From the NCBI GenBank assembly GCA_946184195.1, contig CAMHEP010000025.1, positions 1 through 15,102 of the forward strand: DNA of 15,102 nucleotides, given 5' to 3'. The position numbers and the translations under genes are program-made. Positions 1 through 9,247 of this stretch are shown here, one piece after another. Position 1 is the first letter of the stretch; every line of letters starts with the position of its first letter. This DNA comes from an uncultured Bacteroidales bacterium. GTDB lineage: Bacteria > Bacteroidota > Bacteroidia > Bacteroidales > Paludibacteraceae. Under the pieces are notes generated by a model. It made no database searches and was not told the DNA's origin. It was given only the letters and a program-made list of their open reading frames with translations.

Positions 1-2232
1 ATACTCCACCGCTCCTATATTTGCCATAAGACCACGTTGATAGTTCACTTGGTCACGGGTCAGATATCCGCTTATCACACCATCACCATTGATATCATAG
101 GTGAATGCACTCTCGCATAGACGTTGTGTTGTAGGCAGACAGCGGATGTTATATCCTGCCAGAGTATTTTGGTAAACAGGGTAAGTGCCGTCAGATTTAC
201 TCTGCGGTGTATACACACCACCGCTCAACGTGCCGCCAAAGCATAGTGTTATGTCACTCTCCCATCCGGCAATGTCAGTGGATGAGGAGCGCAACGTGTA
301 CGTATCACGCCATAGGTTGACATCTGTCGGGTCCGTATATACATCCGCCCATACGGCTGAGGAACCCTCTATCGTCAGTTCGTTCGCTATGACCAGATTA
401 TTCATCAGGCACACTTTCCCCCTCTGAAGAGTGAGAGCCGTACCCACGAAATTGGCTGACGTACCGTTAAAGGTCAAATGGTTGCCCATAAAAGTACAAT
501 GGGCTATTCCCAACGGCACACTCACATCCGTCATATCTGCCCATAGTCCAGCCCCTCCATAACGCTTAGTCACGGAAGCCAGTCCTTTCTTGGCGTCCAC
601 ACGATTGCCCAAGAAAGAGCAGTTGACGATATACGCACCAAACGGTGTCGATATAGGTGATATATCCAATGCACCACGCATCGTAGCACTATTATCTATG
701 AATGCACATTGCTGAACATTGAGCGTATTGAAAGCCGTCAGTTCCACGGCACCACCTGCACCCGTAGCACTATTATCGTCAAACAGCGTCCTCCTAAGCA
801 CTAAGGCATCACGCATTTGGCACCATAAGGCGCCGCCAGTTTGGGCTGTATTACCTACGAAGACGCAATCGTTCACTAACAGAGTATCGCCCTTCATCGA
901 GATAGCTCCTCCCGTCGATCCCGTACTATTACCGGTAAACACACAATGAGACAACACTAACTTAGGACCGTACGTATAGATAGCACCACCGCCACCCAGT
1001 GCCGTGCTGTTTCCTCCTGCTATCTCCACATGCTCCAGAGCGAGGTTATAGTAGAGCGGGATATTAATCACCGGCTCCGTGAGTCCACTCGCCTGCAGAG
1101 TACTTATTCCCGTCTGTACGGTGAAGTCACTATTCCAGCCACCTGAGATAGTGAGGGAGCAACTCGGTCGTAGCGAGCGACTGAGTTGATACACACCCGC
1201 TTCTACAAAGATAGTATCCTCCATCGTAGCCTGTGTCAATGCCGCCTCAAGGGTTTCCGTAGCGTCTAAGGTAGCCGACGAGAGATTAGATACATAATAA
1301 CGTGTCGGATGTTGAGCGGAGCCCAAGCGGAAAAGTCCCAGCACAGGATAATGGTCCGAAGGATTGACTGTCCTACCATACTCGGGATAGTAGTCCGTGA
1401 TGATATGTCGCTCCAACGGCTCCATATGGTCGTACCATATATAGTCAAACTCATTCCCCGTAGAGGAAGGTGTAGCGGGTGTCCAACCTGTCGTGGTAGC
1501 AGTTATCTGTGGTCCGTCTGAGGGCCAACATATATTAATAGGTGCAGTTAGACTGAGATCGTAGAAATGTGACGCATACCCGCGATACGCCTCATAATGC
1601 TGTGCCCGAGACAAATTGAGGTCGCCCACCAGCACCATTGGTGTCTGACCGACCAAGCGGCGTACCCGTTCGCCGATGAGTTTAGCGCTCTCTATACCGC
1701 ATAGGTTGGCTCCATAGTTAACATGGGTGCAGACGAAATAGAAATCCTGTCCAGATGCCTTATCCTCCAAGTGGACCCATATACATGTACGGGCGATGGA
1801 AGTACTCCATCCCTCACCCGGCGTATCCGGGTGTTCGTTGACATAAAAGTGCCCTTGATCCAACAGTGTATATTTATCGGTCTTATAGAAGATAGAGTTG
1901 TAGGAATAGTTTTTATTCTCACGTTCCACGGAATAGTCAGCATAACCGGTCAGGCCATCACGCAAATCCTGCAACTGGCTCTTTCCCGTCGTAGCATCCT
2001 TGTTATTCCCCGTCACCTCTTCCATTCCGACCACATCGAAATCGTACTTAGTGATTTGCCGCATGACGTAGGTACGCCTGTTTGCCCACAGTCGTTCTCC
2101 CGTGTCTCCATTGGAGGCATTGACATATCGGATATTATAATTGCCCAAACGATGCACACCGCTCGCCGTCTGTGCCACGAGCGATGTGCATGCTATAGAG
2201 AGCAGTATGAGAAGACTTATTCTCTTGTTCAT
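1..2232 (-). CDS. Secreted EEP-family nuclease/phosphatase fused to a right-handed beta-helix (C-terminus cut by window edge)
   Basis: The frame is open for 744 codons from ATG at 2230-2232 to the left edge, so the C-terminus is missing. Residues 1-20 form a signal peptide ending LVAQ. Residues ~28-302 are an endonuclease/exonuclease/phosphatase (DNase I-like) domain with its metal and catalytic motifs in order: NYNIR (31-35), GMEEV (69-73), the His of CTH (170), GDLN (203-206), FDYIW (262-266) and SDH (292-294). The family hydrolyses phosphodiesters or phosphoesters, and all key residues look present, so activity is likely; the substrate (DNA, RNA, phospholipid, inositol phosphate) cannot be told. 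Residues ~320-744 form a Gly/Asn/Cys-rich beta-helix with repeated 'CxFxGNxA' turns and an opening cap (DTIFVEAG, SGGWNSDF) shared with the 1092-residue protein of this locus. DINGDG (713-718) is a Ca-binding-like loop. The gene starts 5 nt after the preceding one, so it is co-transcribed. Any C-terminal sorting tail lies outside the window. Confidence 0.88.
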   Translation of the reverse strand, partial: MNKRISLLILLSIACTSLVAQTASGVHRLGNYNIRYVNASNGDTGERLWANRRTYVMRQITKYDFDVVGMEEVTGNNKDATTGKSQLQDLRDGLTGYADYSVERENKNYSYNSIFYKTDKYTLLDQGHFYVNEHPDTPGEGWSTSIARTCIWVHLEDKASGQDFYFVCTHVNYGANLCGIESAKLIGERVRRLVGQTPMVLVGDLNLSRAQHYEAYRGYASHFYDLSLTAPINICWPSDGPQITATTTGWTPATPSSTGNEFDYIWYDHMEPLERHIITDYYPEYGRTVNPSDHYPVLGLFRLGSAQHPTRYYVSNLSSATLDATETLEAALTQATMEDTIFVEAGVYQLSRSLRPSCSLTISGGWNSDFTVQTGISTLQASGLTEPVINIPLYYNLALEHVEIAGGNSTALGGGGAIYTYGPKLVLSHCVFTGNSTGSTGGAISMKGDTLLVNDCVFVGNTAQTGGALWCQMRDALVLRRTLFDDNSATGAGGAVELTAFNTLNVQQCAFIDNSATMRGALDISPISTPFGAYIVNCSFLGNRVDAKKGLASVTKRYGGAGLWADMTDVSVPLGIAHCTFMGNHLTFNGTSANFVGTALTLQRGKVCLMNNLVIANELTIEGSSAVWADVYTDPTDVNLWRDTYTLRSSSTDIAGWESDITLCFGGTLSGGVYTPQSKSDGTYPVYQNTLAGYNIRCLPTTQRLCESAFTYDINGDGVISGYLTRDQVNYQRGLMANIGAVEY

Positions 2233-2237
2233 TTTTC

Positions 2238-3875
2238 TTACTTTAACTCTTGTCCTACCATATTATAGGCCTTGCCGTCACGTAGTATAACTACCTGTCC
2301 ATCGCTTACCACCTTCTCATAACGACCTGTTGCGATGACCTCGTCCAATCCTGTTAAGTCCTCATCCTCCCATACAGGAGCTACGCCGTTGGGGTCGTAT
2401 GAACCGGCTACGGTAGCGGCAGCGCGTGTATAGCCACGTTGGTCTTTAGTGAGGTCCATCACCTGCGCCATTGCATCGATGGGCCATGCAGCGATGGCGG
2501 TCTGAACAGAAACCAAATCCATCGGAGCGGCAGCAGGCAGCGGAGCTATCACATCGCTGACACCCCCTGCATTGGCGATGGTGTTAGTACCGAAGACGGA
2601 TTCGATAGTATTGACCTCAGAAGCTGCAGTAGGATAGTTGTCTGTAGCCAAGAAACCGCTACCCGTTACGGTACTATTATTCATCACTGTTCCCAACACA
2701 TTATATCCAGCACTATATGCAGCAGTGCTTGCAGCCTGGATGAAGACCACAGCATCGGATGAAGTGAAGTCGTCGTTAGCGGCATACTCGACCATGATAT
2801 TACCGGCGAAGTAGTTCTTTGAGCCGGTACCGGCACTGACGGCAGAGCCATTGTTGGAGCCACGGCTGCTACGCTGACGGCAGGGGTTATTATAGAACGT
2901 ATTGCAGATGAAATAGGCTTTTGCGTTGGTACCGACACGTATACCTACCCCACGATACCACGCCTTACTATCGGCGATGAGGCAGTTGACATAGTATACT
3001 GTCCCGCCATTATCGCTGACGGAAGAGTTACCGCCATAGGTACCCCATTTCTCACTGCCGGGTTGGCTAGTAAGAGTAGAATAGGCGATGTTATTACGGA
3101 ACTCGCAACGCTCGAAATAAGCGATAGAAGCATCGAGGGGGTCTGTGGAGGAGCTGGCAGACTGCCTCGGTCGTACCTGGAAGGCAGCACCTGAGCCCTT
3201 AGCGGTGATATTATCCCGGAAGATACAGTCGAAGCATCGTACAGAGGAGCCCCATATCTCCAGGGCACCGTTAGAACCGTTAGTGTCGTCATCTGTTTGC
3301 GAGTCATTATTGAGGAAACGGCAGAAATGGAAGTCCACTTGGGCCGCCTGCACAAAGACCATATTGCCCCAATACTTAGAGTCAAGACGCAACCCGTCGC
3401 GGAAGGTGATACCCCATATCTCAGTGGTCAACCAGTCCTTATAGTATGCTTCACTCTTCTCATCGGGTGTACCCTCGCCTATGTAGACAAAGGCGTAGGA
3501 GGTATTATCACCTTTGCCGTCATTGTCGAGGTCTGCAGAGAAGACCGACTGTCCACCCAAGGCATAGTTGTAGGAGGTTTTCGTGCCGATCATGGTTGTC
3601 GGGAATCCGCCCTTAAGGACGATACCTTGAGGTATAGCCCACATATTGGTATTCACATCCGGTGCGTAGTTACCTTCCATCAGATAGAACTCGGTACCGG
3701 GTTCAGCGGCAGCCAATGTTGCTCCGAGGTACTCGCCTGCAGCGGCGTTCTCCCAAGAAGTACCGTCTCCCTCACCATTCCCGTTGGGAGAGAAGAAATA
3801 ACGTGTGACGTCAGTCTGAGCCATCAAGCTCGTTGAGAGTGTTAAAGCTAACACTGCAAAGAAAAATTTTCTCAT
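2238..3875 (-). CDS. Secreted right-handed beta-helix protein with T9SS-like C-terminal tail
   Basis: This is a 545-residue protein. I chose the ATG at 3873-3875 because it gives a clean signal peptide (MRKFFFAVLALTLSTSLMAQ); an upstream in-frame TTG at 3884 adds only three residues. The mature N-terminus (RYFFSPNGNGEGDGTSWENA) is the usual opening of Bacteroidota beta-helix surface proteins. The middle (~130-450) has repeated short strands with N-N and C-x-F turns (HFCRFLNND, CFDCIFRDN, YFERCEFRNN, YFICNTFYNN), typical of parallel beta-helices. A DLDNDGKGD loop may bind calcium. The segment DQRGYTR...GSYDPNG resembles a 'choice-of-anchor' ending. The last 29 residues (517-545) end NMVGQELK and match the end of the 1092-residue protein, as expected of a T9SS sorting signal. 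No catalytic signature was recognised; it could be a binding protein, an adhesin or an unrecognised lyase. It lies 22 nt after susD and 5 nt before the nuclease fusion, within the operon. Confidence 0.85.
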   Translation of the reverse strand: MRKFFFAVLALTLSTSLMAQTDVTRYFFSPNGNGEGDGTSWENAAAGEYLGATLAAAEPGTEFYLMEGNYAPDVNTNMWAIPQGIVLKGGFPTTMIGTKTSYNYALGGQSVFSADLDNDGKGDNTSYAFVYIGEGTPDEKSEAYYKDWLTTEIWGITFRDGLRLDSKYWGNMVFVQAAQVDFHFCRFLNNDSQTDDDTNGSNGALEIWGSSVRCFDCIFRDNITAKGSGAAFQVRPRQSASSSTDPLDASIAYFERCEFRNNIAYSTLTSQPGSEKWGTYGGNSSVSDNGGTVYYVNCLIADSKAWYRGVGIRVGTNAKAYFICNTFYNNPCRQRSSRGSNNGSAVSAGTGSKNYFAGNIMVEYAANDDFTSSDAVVFIQAASTAAYSAGYNVLGTVMNNSTVTGSGFLATDNYPTAASEVNTIESVFGTNTIANAGGVSDVIAPLPAAAPMDLVSVQTAIAAWPIDAMAQVMDLTKDQRGYTRAAATVAGSYDPNGVAPVWEDEDLTGLDEVIATGRYEKVVSDGQVVILRDGKAYNMVGQELK

Positions 3876-3897
3876 AATAGTCAATGATTAGAAATTA

Positions 3898-5727
3898 TTA
3901 AAATGATATATTATCTACCCATCCGGGGTTTTGCGATAGTTTACCCAAGGTCATTGTACGTTCGGTGATAGGAACAGGGAAGAGGTAATCTCGTTGCTCG
4001 TTCCATTGCATAATCATATCCTTGTACGCGACCATATTGCCTTTTGTTGTTTCGCTGAGGAAGATATCCTGGTCAAGCACTAAACATGTGACACCTATAC
4101 CTCCGCTCTTCTTGGTAGCAGAGAGCAGGATGTTTGCTTTTCCGTCCCCTGTGAGGTCATATTTACCTTCGCGGGGGAAGAAGAGTCCCAATCGAGGCAA
4201 GGTGAAGAGATGTCCCTCGCGCCAACGCAAGATATCATAGAGGTGTAGTCCCTCGAGTGGTGTCTCGATGAGTCGTTCCCGTCGTATCTCCAGGAGCACA
4301 CCTTTGTTAGGATGAGCGAGCAGTACGGGCGATGAGAAGCCATATCCGGTTGTCGACGTGAGTGAAGCGTCGGGATGTGCGTTGGCCTGAGTGAGGTTGA
4401 GATGGGGCATGCCCACGCGGTCGCGCAGCATGTTTATGCTCTTATCGAGGTCCGCCTGCGTGAGTGTACCGAGTTCTGCCTTTGCCTCGGCATAGTTGAG
4501 CAGTACCTCCGCCAATCGGAAGATAGGAATAGCACATACACTCCCCCCCCACGTGTTATACCCCGACTCCATACAATACTTGATATACTTATAGCCGGTG
4601 AGGCTCATCTGCAGGTTGACGGCTGAGGTCTTATCAGCACCCTTCTGCACATAACCCGGGGCATGGATAGTCTGTGCCATGCGGGGGTCACGGTTCTTGA
4701 AGACGTCCATATAGGTGAGAGTATCGAAGCCTTCCTTATCGGTAAATGGAGTGCCATCTTGCATGAGATAGAGGTCAGCGAAGCGTTTGGTGAAACCGGT
4801 GCTACGTGCGACGGACCATGCCTGAGCATTATGTTTGATATTAAGGTCGGCAGCGTATCCACGCGCCCATATCACCTCGTCCGCCTGCGGGACGATAGTG
4901 GCAAAGAGGTCCCGATAAGGCATTGTGCCGGTGGTATAGAGCGCATATCCGCCGTCGTTCATGAGTTTTAGTGACGCGTCGGCAGCCTGTTGCAGCAGGT
5001 CATTCCACGGCAACTCAACGGGATATACAGAACTGCCTCCGTTGAAGGTAGTTCCGGCATGATACTTCCGGAAAGTTCCCTCAAAGAGGCACACGCGGCT
5101 CTTGAGCGCCAAAGCAGTCCAACTATTCACCTCGTAGACACTATGCGCTTCGGGTAACTCGCTGATAGCGGCATTGAGGTCCGCAATAATATGCTTTATC
5201 ACCACGTCGCGCGAGTCGCGTTCACGCCTTAGTTCCGATTCGTCGTCAGCGTTGATGACATGATCGTACCAAGGGACCGCCCCGAAATGGCGCAACATAT
5301 CGAAATAAAAGTATGCACGGAAGAAATGCGCTACCCCCATATAGTGTCGACGTGCAGACTCGTTGCTGCATTGGTCTGCGTTCTCAAGAAGATAATTAAT
5401 CTTACGCAGGTTCTTCCACGAGTCCTTCTTCCAATAGGTTTCTCCCGAATGTATATCCCTGATACCACGCACGAGGTCGTTGGGGACAGGAGCTACGAAA
5501 TGCTCCCCTTCCTCCGCATACATAGTCTCGGGATCGGGCAACATACGGTAGAAATAGTTAGAATATTCGCGTAGTGCGGTTTCAGAGGTGAAATACGTCG
5601 CCGTTGACAATTGGTCCTCGGGATAGAGGTCCATGTTGCAAGAGGTAAGAAGGGAAAGGGCGATGTACGATGTACAAAGGACGAATGTACGATGTACGAA
5701 GGACAATGTACGAAATATTTTTTTCAT
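3898..5727 (-). CDS. susD: SusD/RagB-family outer-membrane nutrient-binding lipoprotein
   Basis: This is a ~609-residue SusD homologue, the surface lipoprotein that lids the SusC barrel and captures ligand. I chose ATG 5725-5727 (MKKIF...); ATG 5737-5739 (METIMKK), just past the susC stop, is equally possible. The lipobox LLTSC gives Cys30 as the acylated residue, followed by NMDLYPEDQLS, the normal SusD N-terminus. Family signatures are visible: FFRAYFYFDMLRHFGAVPWY (TPR helix), LLNYAEAKAELG, and the C-terminal RRERLIE...LHLYDILRWREG. The C-terminus (YLFPVPITE...LSQNPGW) is classic. The signal peptide is unusually long because its coding region contains a ~22-nt tandem repeat (5663-5713). 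Family and localisation are secure. The ligand is unknown because no glycan-degrading enzyme is encoded beside it. The symbol denotes the family, not starch specificity. Confidence 0.95.
   Translation of the reverse strand: MKKIFRTLSFVHRTFVLCTSYIALSLLTSCNMDLYPEDQLSTATYFTSETALREYSNYFYRMLPDPETMYAEEGEHFVAPVPNDLVRGIRDIHSGETYWKKDSWKNLRKINYLLENADQCSNESARRHYMGVAHFFRAYFYFDMLRHFGAVPWYDHVINADDESELRRERDSRDVVIKHIIADLNAAISELPEAHSVYEVNSWTALALKSRVCLFEGTFRKYHAGTTFNGGSSVYPVELPWNDLLQQAADASLKLMNDGGYALYTTGTMPYRDLFATIVPQADEVIWARGYAADLNIKHNAQAWSVARSTGFTKRFADLYLMQDGTPFTDKEGFDTLTYMDVFKNRDPRMAQTIHAPGYVQKGADKTSAVNLQMSLTGYKYIKYCMESGYNTWGGSVCAIPIFRLAEVLLNYAEAKAELGTLTQADLDKSINMLRDRVGMPHLNLTQANAHPDASLTSTTGYGFSSPVLLAHPNKGVLLEIRRERLIETPLEGLHLYDILRWREGHLFTLPRLGLFFPREGKYDLTGDGKANILLSATKKSGGIGVTCLVLDQDIFLSETTKGNMVAYKDMIMQWNEQRDYLFPVPITERTMTLGKLSQNPGWVDNISF
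5663..5713. repeat. Short tandem repeat (~22 nt, about 2.4 copies) inside the SusD signal-peptide coding region
   Basis: On the plus strand, copy 1 (5663-5684) and copy 2 (5685-5705) both start ATGTACGATGTAC and continue through an AAGGAC core. They differ by one substitution and one missing base (22 versus 21 nt). A partial third copy, ATGTACGA, occupies 5706-5713. On the coding strand this yields the repetitive peptide RTLSFVHRTFVLCTS between the Lys-Lys start and the lipobox. Five GTAC palindromes lie in the array. Copy-number change could lengthen the hydrophobic segment or shift the frame. Confidence 0.85.
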
Positions 5728-5740
5728 AATTGTTTCCATA

Positions 5741-8700
5741 TTAGAAGGTTGCAGTAATACCAAACGTGAACGATTTAGCAAAGCCATAAGTAATAGCCTG
5801 TGAGCCGGCAATAGCCTGCTCGGGGTCGATGGATCGGCAGTACTTGAGCAACGGACTCCAATACCACGGGTTCTCGGCCGAGAAATAGATGCGGAACTCG
5901 CTAAACACTCGTTTCCAGCAAGGTAGTGTATACCCTACTGTCACATTCTTGAGTCGCAGATACCCGACATTAATCATATATCGACTATTCGCCGGTCCCA
6001 AGGAGTTAGCCGCACCCAAAGCCTCGTAAGCACGGTAACGCGGGAAATAGGCAGAGGGATTGTCCTCGCTCCATACGTTCGACATAAAGTCCTTCGCCAT
6101 AAAGCCCTGATAGGGTCGGCTATAAGGTCCCCAATAGGTTGTAGCTTCGGTCATCGGATACCAATCACGACGTCCGATGCCTTGGAAATAGAGGCTGATG
6201 TCCACTCCATACCACTCGGCAGAGACATGGAAATTATAGTTATAGCGCGGTTGGGTATTACCGATGATACGTCGGTCTCCGGGATTATCGACGGTGTTAT
6301 TACCGGAGGTGATGACCCCATCACCATTGAGGTCGACATACCTCACGTCTCCCGGGTGCAAGCCCGGGGCTTTGGAGTCCAACACCCCGACAATGTCCGT
6401 ATATACCTCGGAACGGACAGGGTCCACACGACTCATATAATCATTCACCTCTCCTTGGTTAGCGAAAAGTCCATCAATCTCGTATCCCCACAACTCGCCC
6501 AAGGTCTGCCCCTCGTAATAGGTAGAGAGTAGTTTCTCGGGATTGTTGTATTTGGTGATGACGGTCTTATAATTACCTACACCACCGCCAATTTCATAAC
6601 TAAAATCCTTGCCAAGCACTTTGTGTTTATCGCGCCATACGAGTGATATCTCCCATCCCTTGGTGGACATATTGGCAGAGTTCTGCTTGGGGTCTGTAGC
6701 TCCATATACAGCCGGCAAGGCAGTACCTGTATTGAGCATACCTGTGGTGTTGCGGATATAGAAGTCTCCCGTGAAGGAGAGTCTATTCCCCAAGAAGCCG
6801 AGGTCGAGACCCACGTCATATGTTGTCATCTTCTCCCACGTGAGCGTTCCCGCATTGGGGTCTGCCTCTGTAGCATAGGAGAGCACGGTAGCCCCATCCA
6901 AGGTGATGGACTGAGTAAACATCCCCGAGGCATCGACAGACTGAATATAATCATAATAGCCTGTCATCTGATTAGCCAACTGACCGATAGAGGCACGTAA
7001 CTTAGCGTTGTCCCACCATTTACGTATAGGACGCCAGAAAGGTTCCTCGCTCATACGCCACCCCAAGCTACCACCCGGTGTGACAGCCCAACGGTAGCCG
7101 GGGGCAAAACGTGAAGAGGCATCCGCACGTACGCTGACCTCGAAGAGATAGCGTCCCTTCCAATCATAGTTAGCCCGAGCGAAGAAACCATTGGTTGCGT
7201 AGGTTTTAATACTCTCACTGAGGTCAGTGACCTCACCTTTTGCAAAATTGAAGGACGAGAGCTCCTCCGTGACAAGATCCATACGTTCCGCAGAGAGCGA
7301 GTGATAACGATACATCTCACCGTTATAACCGGCAGTCAGCGTGAGATGATGGTCATCCCATGTGGGATTCCACCGCACATATACGTTGTAGTTATGGGTC
7401 TGATAGCGCGCCAACTGCTGATGGTAGGAGTCTACGGAACGGAAGTTCTCAATGAGGTCGGTTGTACCCTCTTTAGCCGAATAAGGGACCTTGACACTAC
7501 GATTGGTAATTTCCTTCATCCGCCATGTGAACGAATAATCCGCATTGAGGGTTAGATTCTTATACAAGTCAAACGTCAATGTGTTACGAAGCACCATCTC
7601 GCGGTTGATATTCGTATTCTTATGCTTACCGTTCATGAGCAACGCACTCATACCATCCCCCACCGTTCCTTGTCCGGAATATATCCACGGATTGAGGTAT
7701 ACGTAGGAGCCATCAGGGTTTGTTGCAGGTATATATGCCATGGCATGCAGAGACCCCACACGGAAGATTTCCCGGGAAGAGGTAGTTCCGGGATAAGTAT
7801 ATCGCGATGAGAAGAAGGAGAAATTAACGCCGTAGTGCATCCATGGCTTCACGTTGATATTGACCTTAGCACGTGTGGAGAACTGGTGCCACTTATCATT
7901 ATCGATACGTATCATACCATCCTCGCCATAGTAGCGTCCCGAAACATAGTAGTTAATCTTGTTATTACCCCCCTTGAGTGATATATTGTAGTCCTGCACG
8001 GGGCGCGTTGACTTGAAATAATGGTCGTACCAGTCGAAATTAGCATAATACTTATACGACCCGTCATTCTGCACCACCGTCCAAGGACGTTCCGGGTTCT
8101 CAGTGTCATCATTGAGGCGCATCCATAGTTCAGCATAATCAGCATCGTTATAGGTCGTCATTGCCGTCTTGGTATGTTGCTGCATAAAGATGTCACTGAT
8201 ATAGGCGGACCAGAATCCCTGCGTGATAAAATCGTGGTCGGTAGTCGGGCTCTTCCATCCCGCCTTGACGTCCACCGTCACTTGGGGAGCCATCCCCTCA
8301 TGCCCGGACTTGGTTGTGATGAGTACCACACCCGCCGCTGCCTTCGAGCCATAGATAGCCGCAGCAGAAGCGTCCTTGAGGATAGAGACCGACTCTATAT
8401 CGTTGGTATTCACGCGAGCCAGGTCCATCTCCACCCCATCCACCAAGACGAGAGGTTTGGTAGTGGAGGAGTTGTTGATAGAAGCCATACCACGAATGTT
8501 GATGTTATAGCTTGAGCCCGGCCCACCGGCAGACATCGTCAAGTTCAACGAGGGGTCTGCACCCTGCAACGCCGTCGCCATATTAGCTGTAGGACGACCG
8601 ACTATATCCTTCTGGTTCACCACACTGACAGCACCCGTGAGGTTGACTTTCTTCTGTGCACCATATCCCACTACGACGACTTCATCCAATTCGGAAGCCG

Positions 8701-9247
8701 CCTCTTTGAGAAAAACCTTGTAGTCCGTAGTCTTAGCCGTCACACGTATATCATAGTTCTCATAGCCCAGATAAGCCACCTCGATATACTGACCATTCTT
8801 GACCTCATCAAGTTCGAAGCGTCCGTCGAAATCGGTTACCGTGCCTTTGGTGGTACCCTTGACGATGACAGTGGCTCCGATAACCGGTTCATGACTATCC
8901 TCGTAGTAAACGACACCACTGACGCTATGCTGTTTGGCATTCGGCTCGTCCATAGAGAGGACAATGACGTTGTTCTCAGCGAACTTATAGGTTATGCCCG
9001 TGCCGCTAAGGAGCTGTTTGAGCGCCTGCTCCAACTCGGTATCACGGAATGAGGCACTGACCTGCTTATCGAGTCCGCTGAGGTTACTATTATAGAAAAA
9101 ATGATATGTGGTTTGCTGCTCAATGAGTGTCAACACCTCGCGCAGGGGTTTATTGTTCACCGAGAGCGTGAGCGACTCAGCAGCCACAATAGTGACCACA
9201 GTACAGAGCAGTACCAAAAATAAAGATAATAGACGCTTCATAATCAT
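5741..9247 (-). CDS. susC: SusC/RagA-family TonB-dependent outer-membrane transporter with N-terminal STN signalling domain
   Basis: This 1168-residue protein is a TonB-powered import channel that pairs with SusD. The signal peptide spans ~3-23. ATG 9245-9247 is the first start, and a second ATG two codons on (MKRLLSLF) is as plausible. Residues 24-98 are an STN (secretin/TonB N-terminal) domain (SLTLSVNNKPLREVLTLIE...), found in transporters that signal to FecR/ECF sigma pairs. Residues ~107-185 are a carboxypeptidase-regulatory-like domain (VSGVVYYEDSHEPVIGATV...GYENYDI). The SusC hallmark ELDEVVVVGYGAQKK follows at 186-200, then the plug (VLVDGVEMDLARVNTNDIES, ILKDASAAAIYGSKAAAGV) and the beta-barrel. 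A YVDLNGDGVIT loop, frequent in SusC proteins, lies near the end. The C-terminal strand ends in Phe (FTFGITATF), as outer-membrane barrels do. Its ATG overlaps the preceding lipoprotein's TGA (ATGA), implying translational coupling. Ligand unknown. Confidence 0.97.
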   Translation of the reverse strand: MIMKRLLSLFLVLLCTVVTIVAAESLTLSVNNKPLREVLTLIEQQTTYHFFYNSNLSGLDKQVSASFRDTELEQALKQLLSGTGITYKFAENNVIVLSMDEPNAKQHSVSGVVYYEDSHEPVIGATVIVKGTTKGTVTDFDGRFELDEVKNGQYIEVAYLGYENYDIRVTAKTTDYKVFLKEAASELDEVVVVGYGAQKKVNLTGAVSVVNQKDIVGRPTANMATALQGADPSLNLTMSAGGPGSSYNINIRGMASINNSSTTKPLVLVDGVEMDLARVNTNDIESVSILKDASAAAIYGSKAAAGVVLITTKSGHEGMAPQVTVDVKAGWKSPTTDHDFITQGFWSAYISDIFMQQHTKTAMTTYNDADYAELWMRLNDDTENPERPWTVVQNDGSYKYYANFDWYDHYFKSTRPVQDYNISLKGGNNKINYYVSGRYYGEDGMIRIDNDKWHQFSTRAKVNINVKPWMHYGVNFSFFSSRYTYPGTTSSREIFRVGSLHAMAYIPATNPDGSYVYLNPWIYSGQGTVGDGMSALLMNGKHKNTNINREMVLRNTLTFDLYKNLTLNADYSFTWRMKEITNRSVKVPYSAKEGTTDLIENFRSVDSYHQQLARYQTHNYNVYVRWNPTWDDHHLTLTAGYNGEMYRYHSLSAERMDLVTEELSSFNFAKGEVTDLSESIKTYATNGFFARANYDWKGRYLFEVSVRADASSRFAPGYRWAVTPGGSLGWRMSEEPFWRPIRKWWDNAKLRASIGQLANQMTGYYDYIQSVDASGMFTQSITLDGATVLSYATEADPNAGTLTWEKMTTYDVGLDLGFLGNRLSFTGDFYIRNTTGMLNTGTALPAVYGATDPKQNSANMSTKGWEISLVWRDKHKVLGKDFSYEIGGGVGNYKTVITKYNNPEKLLSTYYEGQTLGELWGYEIDGLFANQGEVNDYMSRVDPVRSEVYTDIVGVLDSKAPGLHPGDVRYVDLNGDGVITSGNNTVDNPGDRRIIGNTQPRYNYNFHVSAEWYGVDISLYFQGIGRRDWYPMTEATTYWGPYSRPYQGFMAKDFMSNVWSEDNPSAYFPRYRAYEALGAANSLGPANSRYMINVGYLRLKNVTVGYTLPCWKRVFSEFRIYFSAENPWYWSPLLKYCRSIDPEQAIAGSQAITYGFAKSFTFGITATF

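Noticed and set aside
713..2232. Dockerin or cellulosome reading of the EEP fusion because of DINGDG near its end
   Set aside because: Only one such loop is visible (residues 713-718) and it is followed by a choice-of-anchor-like ending rather than a second dockerin repeat; similar NGDG loops also occur in SusC and SusD here.
1723..2268. 181-codon open frame on the plus strand
   Set aside because: It lies antisense to the EEP domain, whose minus-strand reading carries all family motifs; the plus-strand protein has no recognisable features.
3297..3836. 179-codon open frame on the plus strand
   Set aside because: It is opposite the N-terminal half of the 545-residue beta-helix gene, which has a signal peptide and a sorting tail.
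5663..5713. Possible CRISPR-like repeat array
   Set aside because: The repeats are contiguous with no spacers and lie inside a coding signal peptide.
5728..5811. Extended SusD start overlapping the end of SusC
   Set aside because: It would put ~28 residues ahead of the lipoprotein signal; the MKKIF start (or METIMKK at 5739) is consistent with export.
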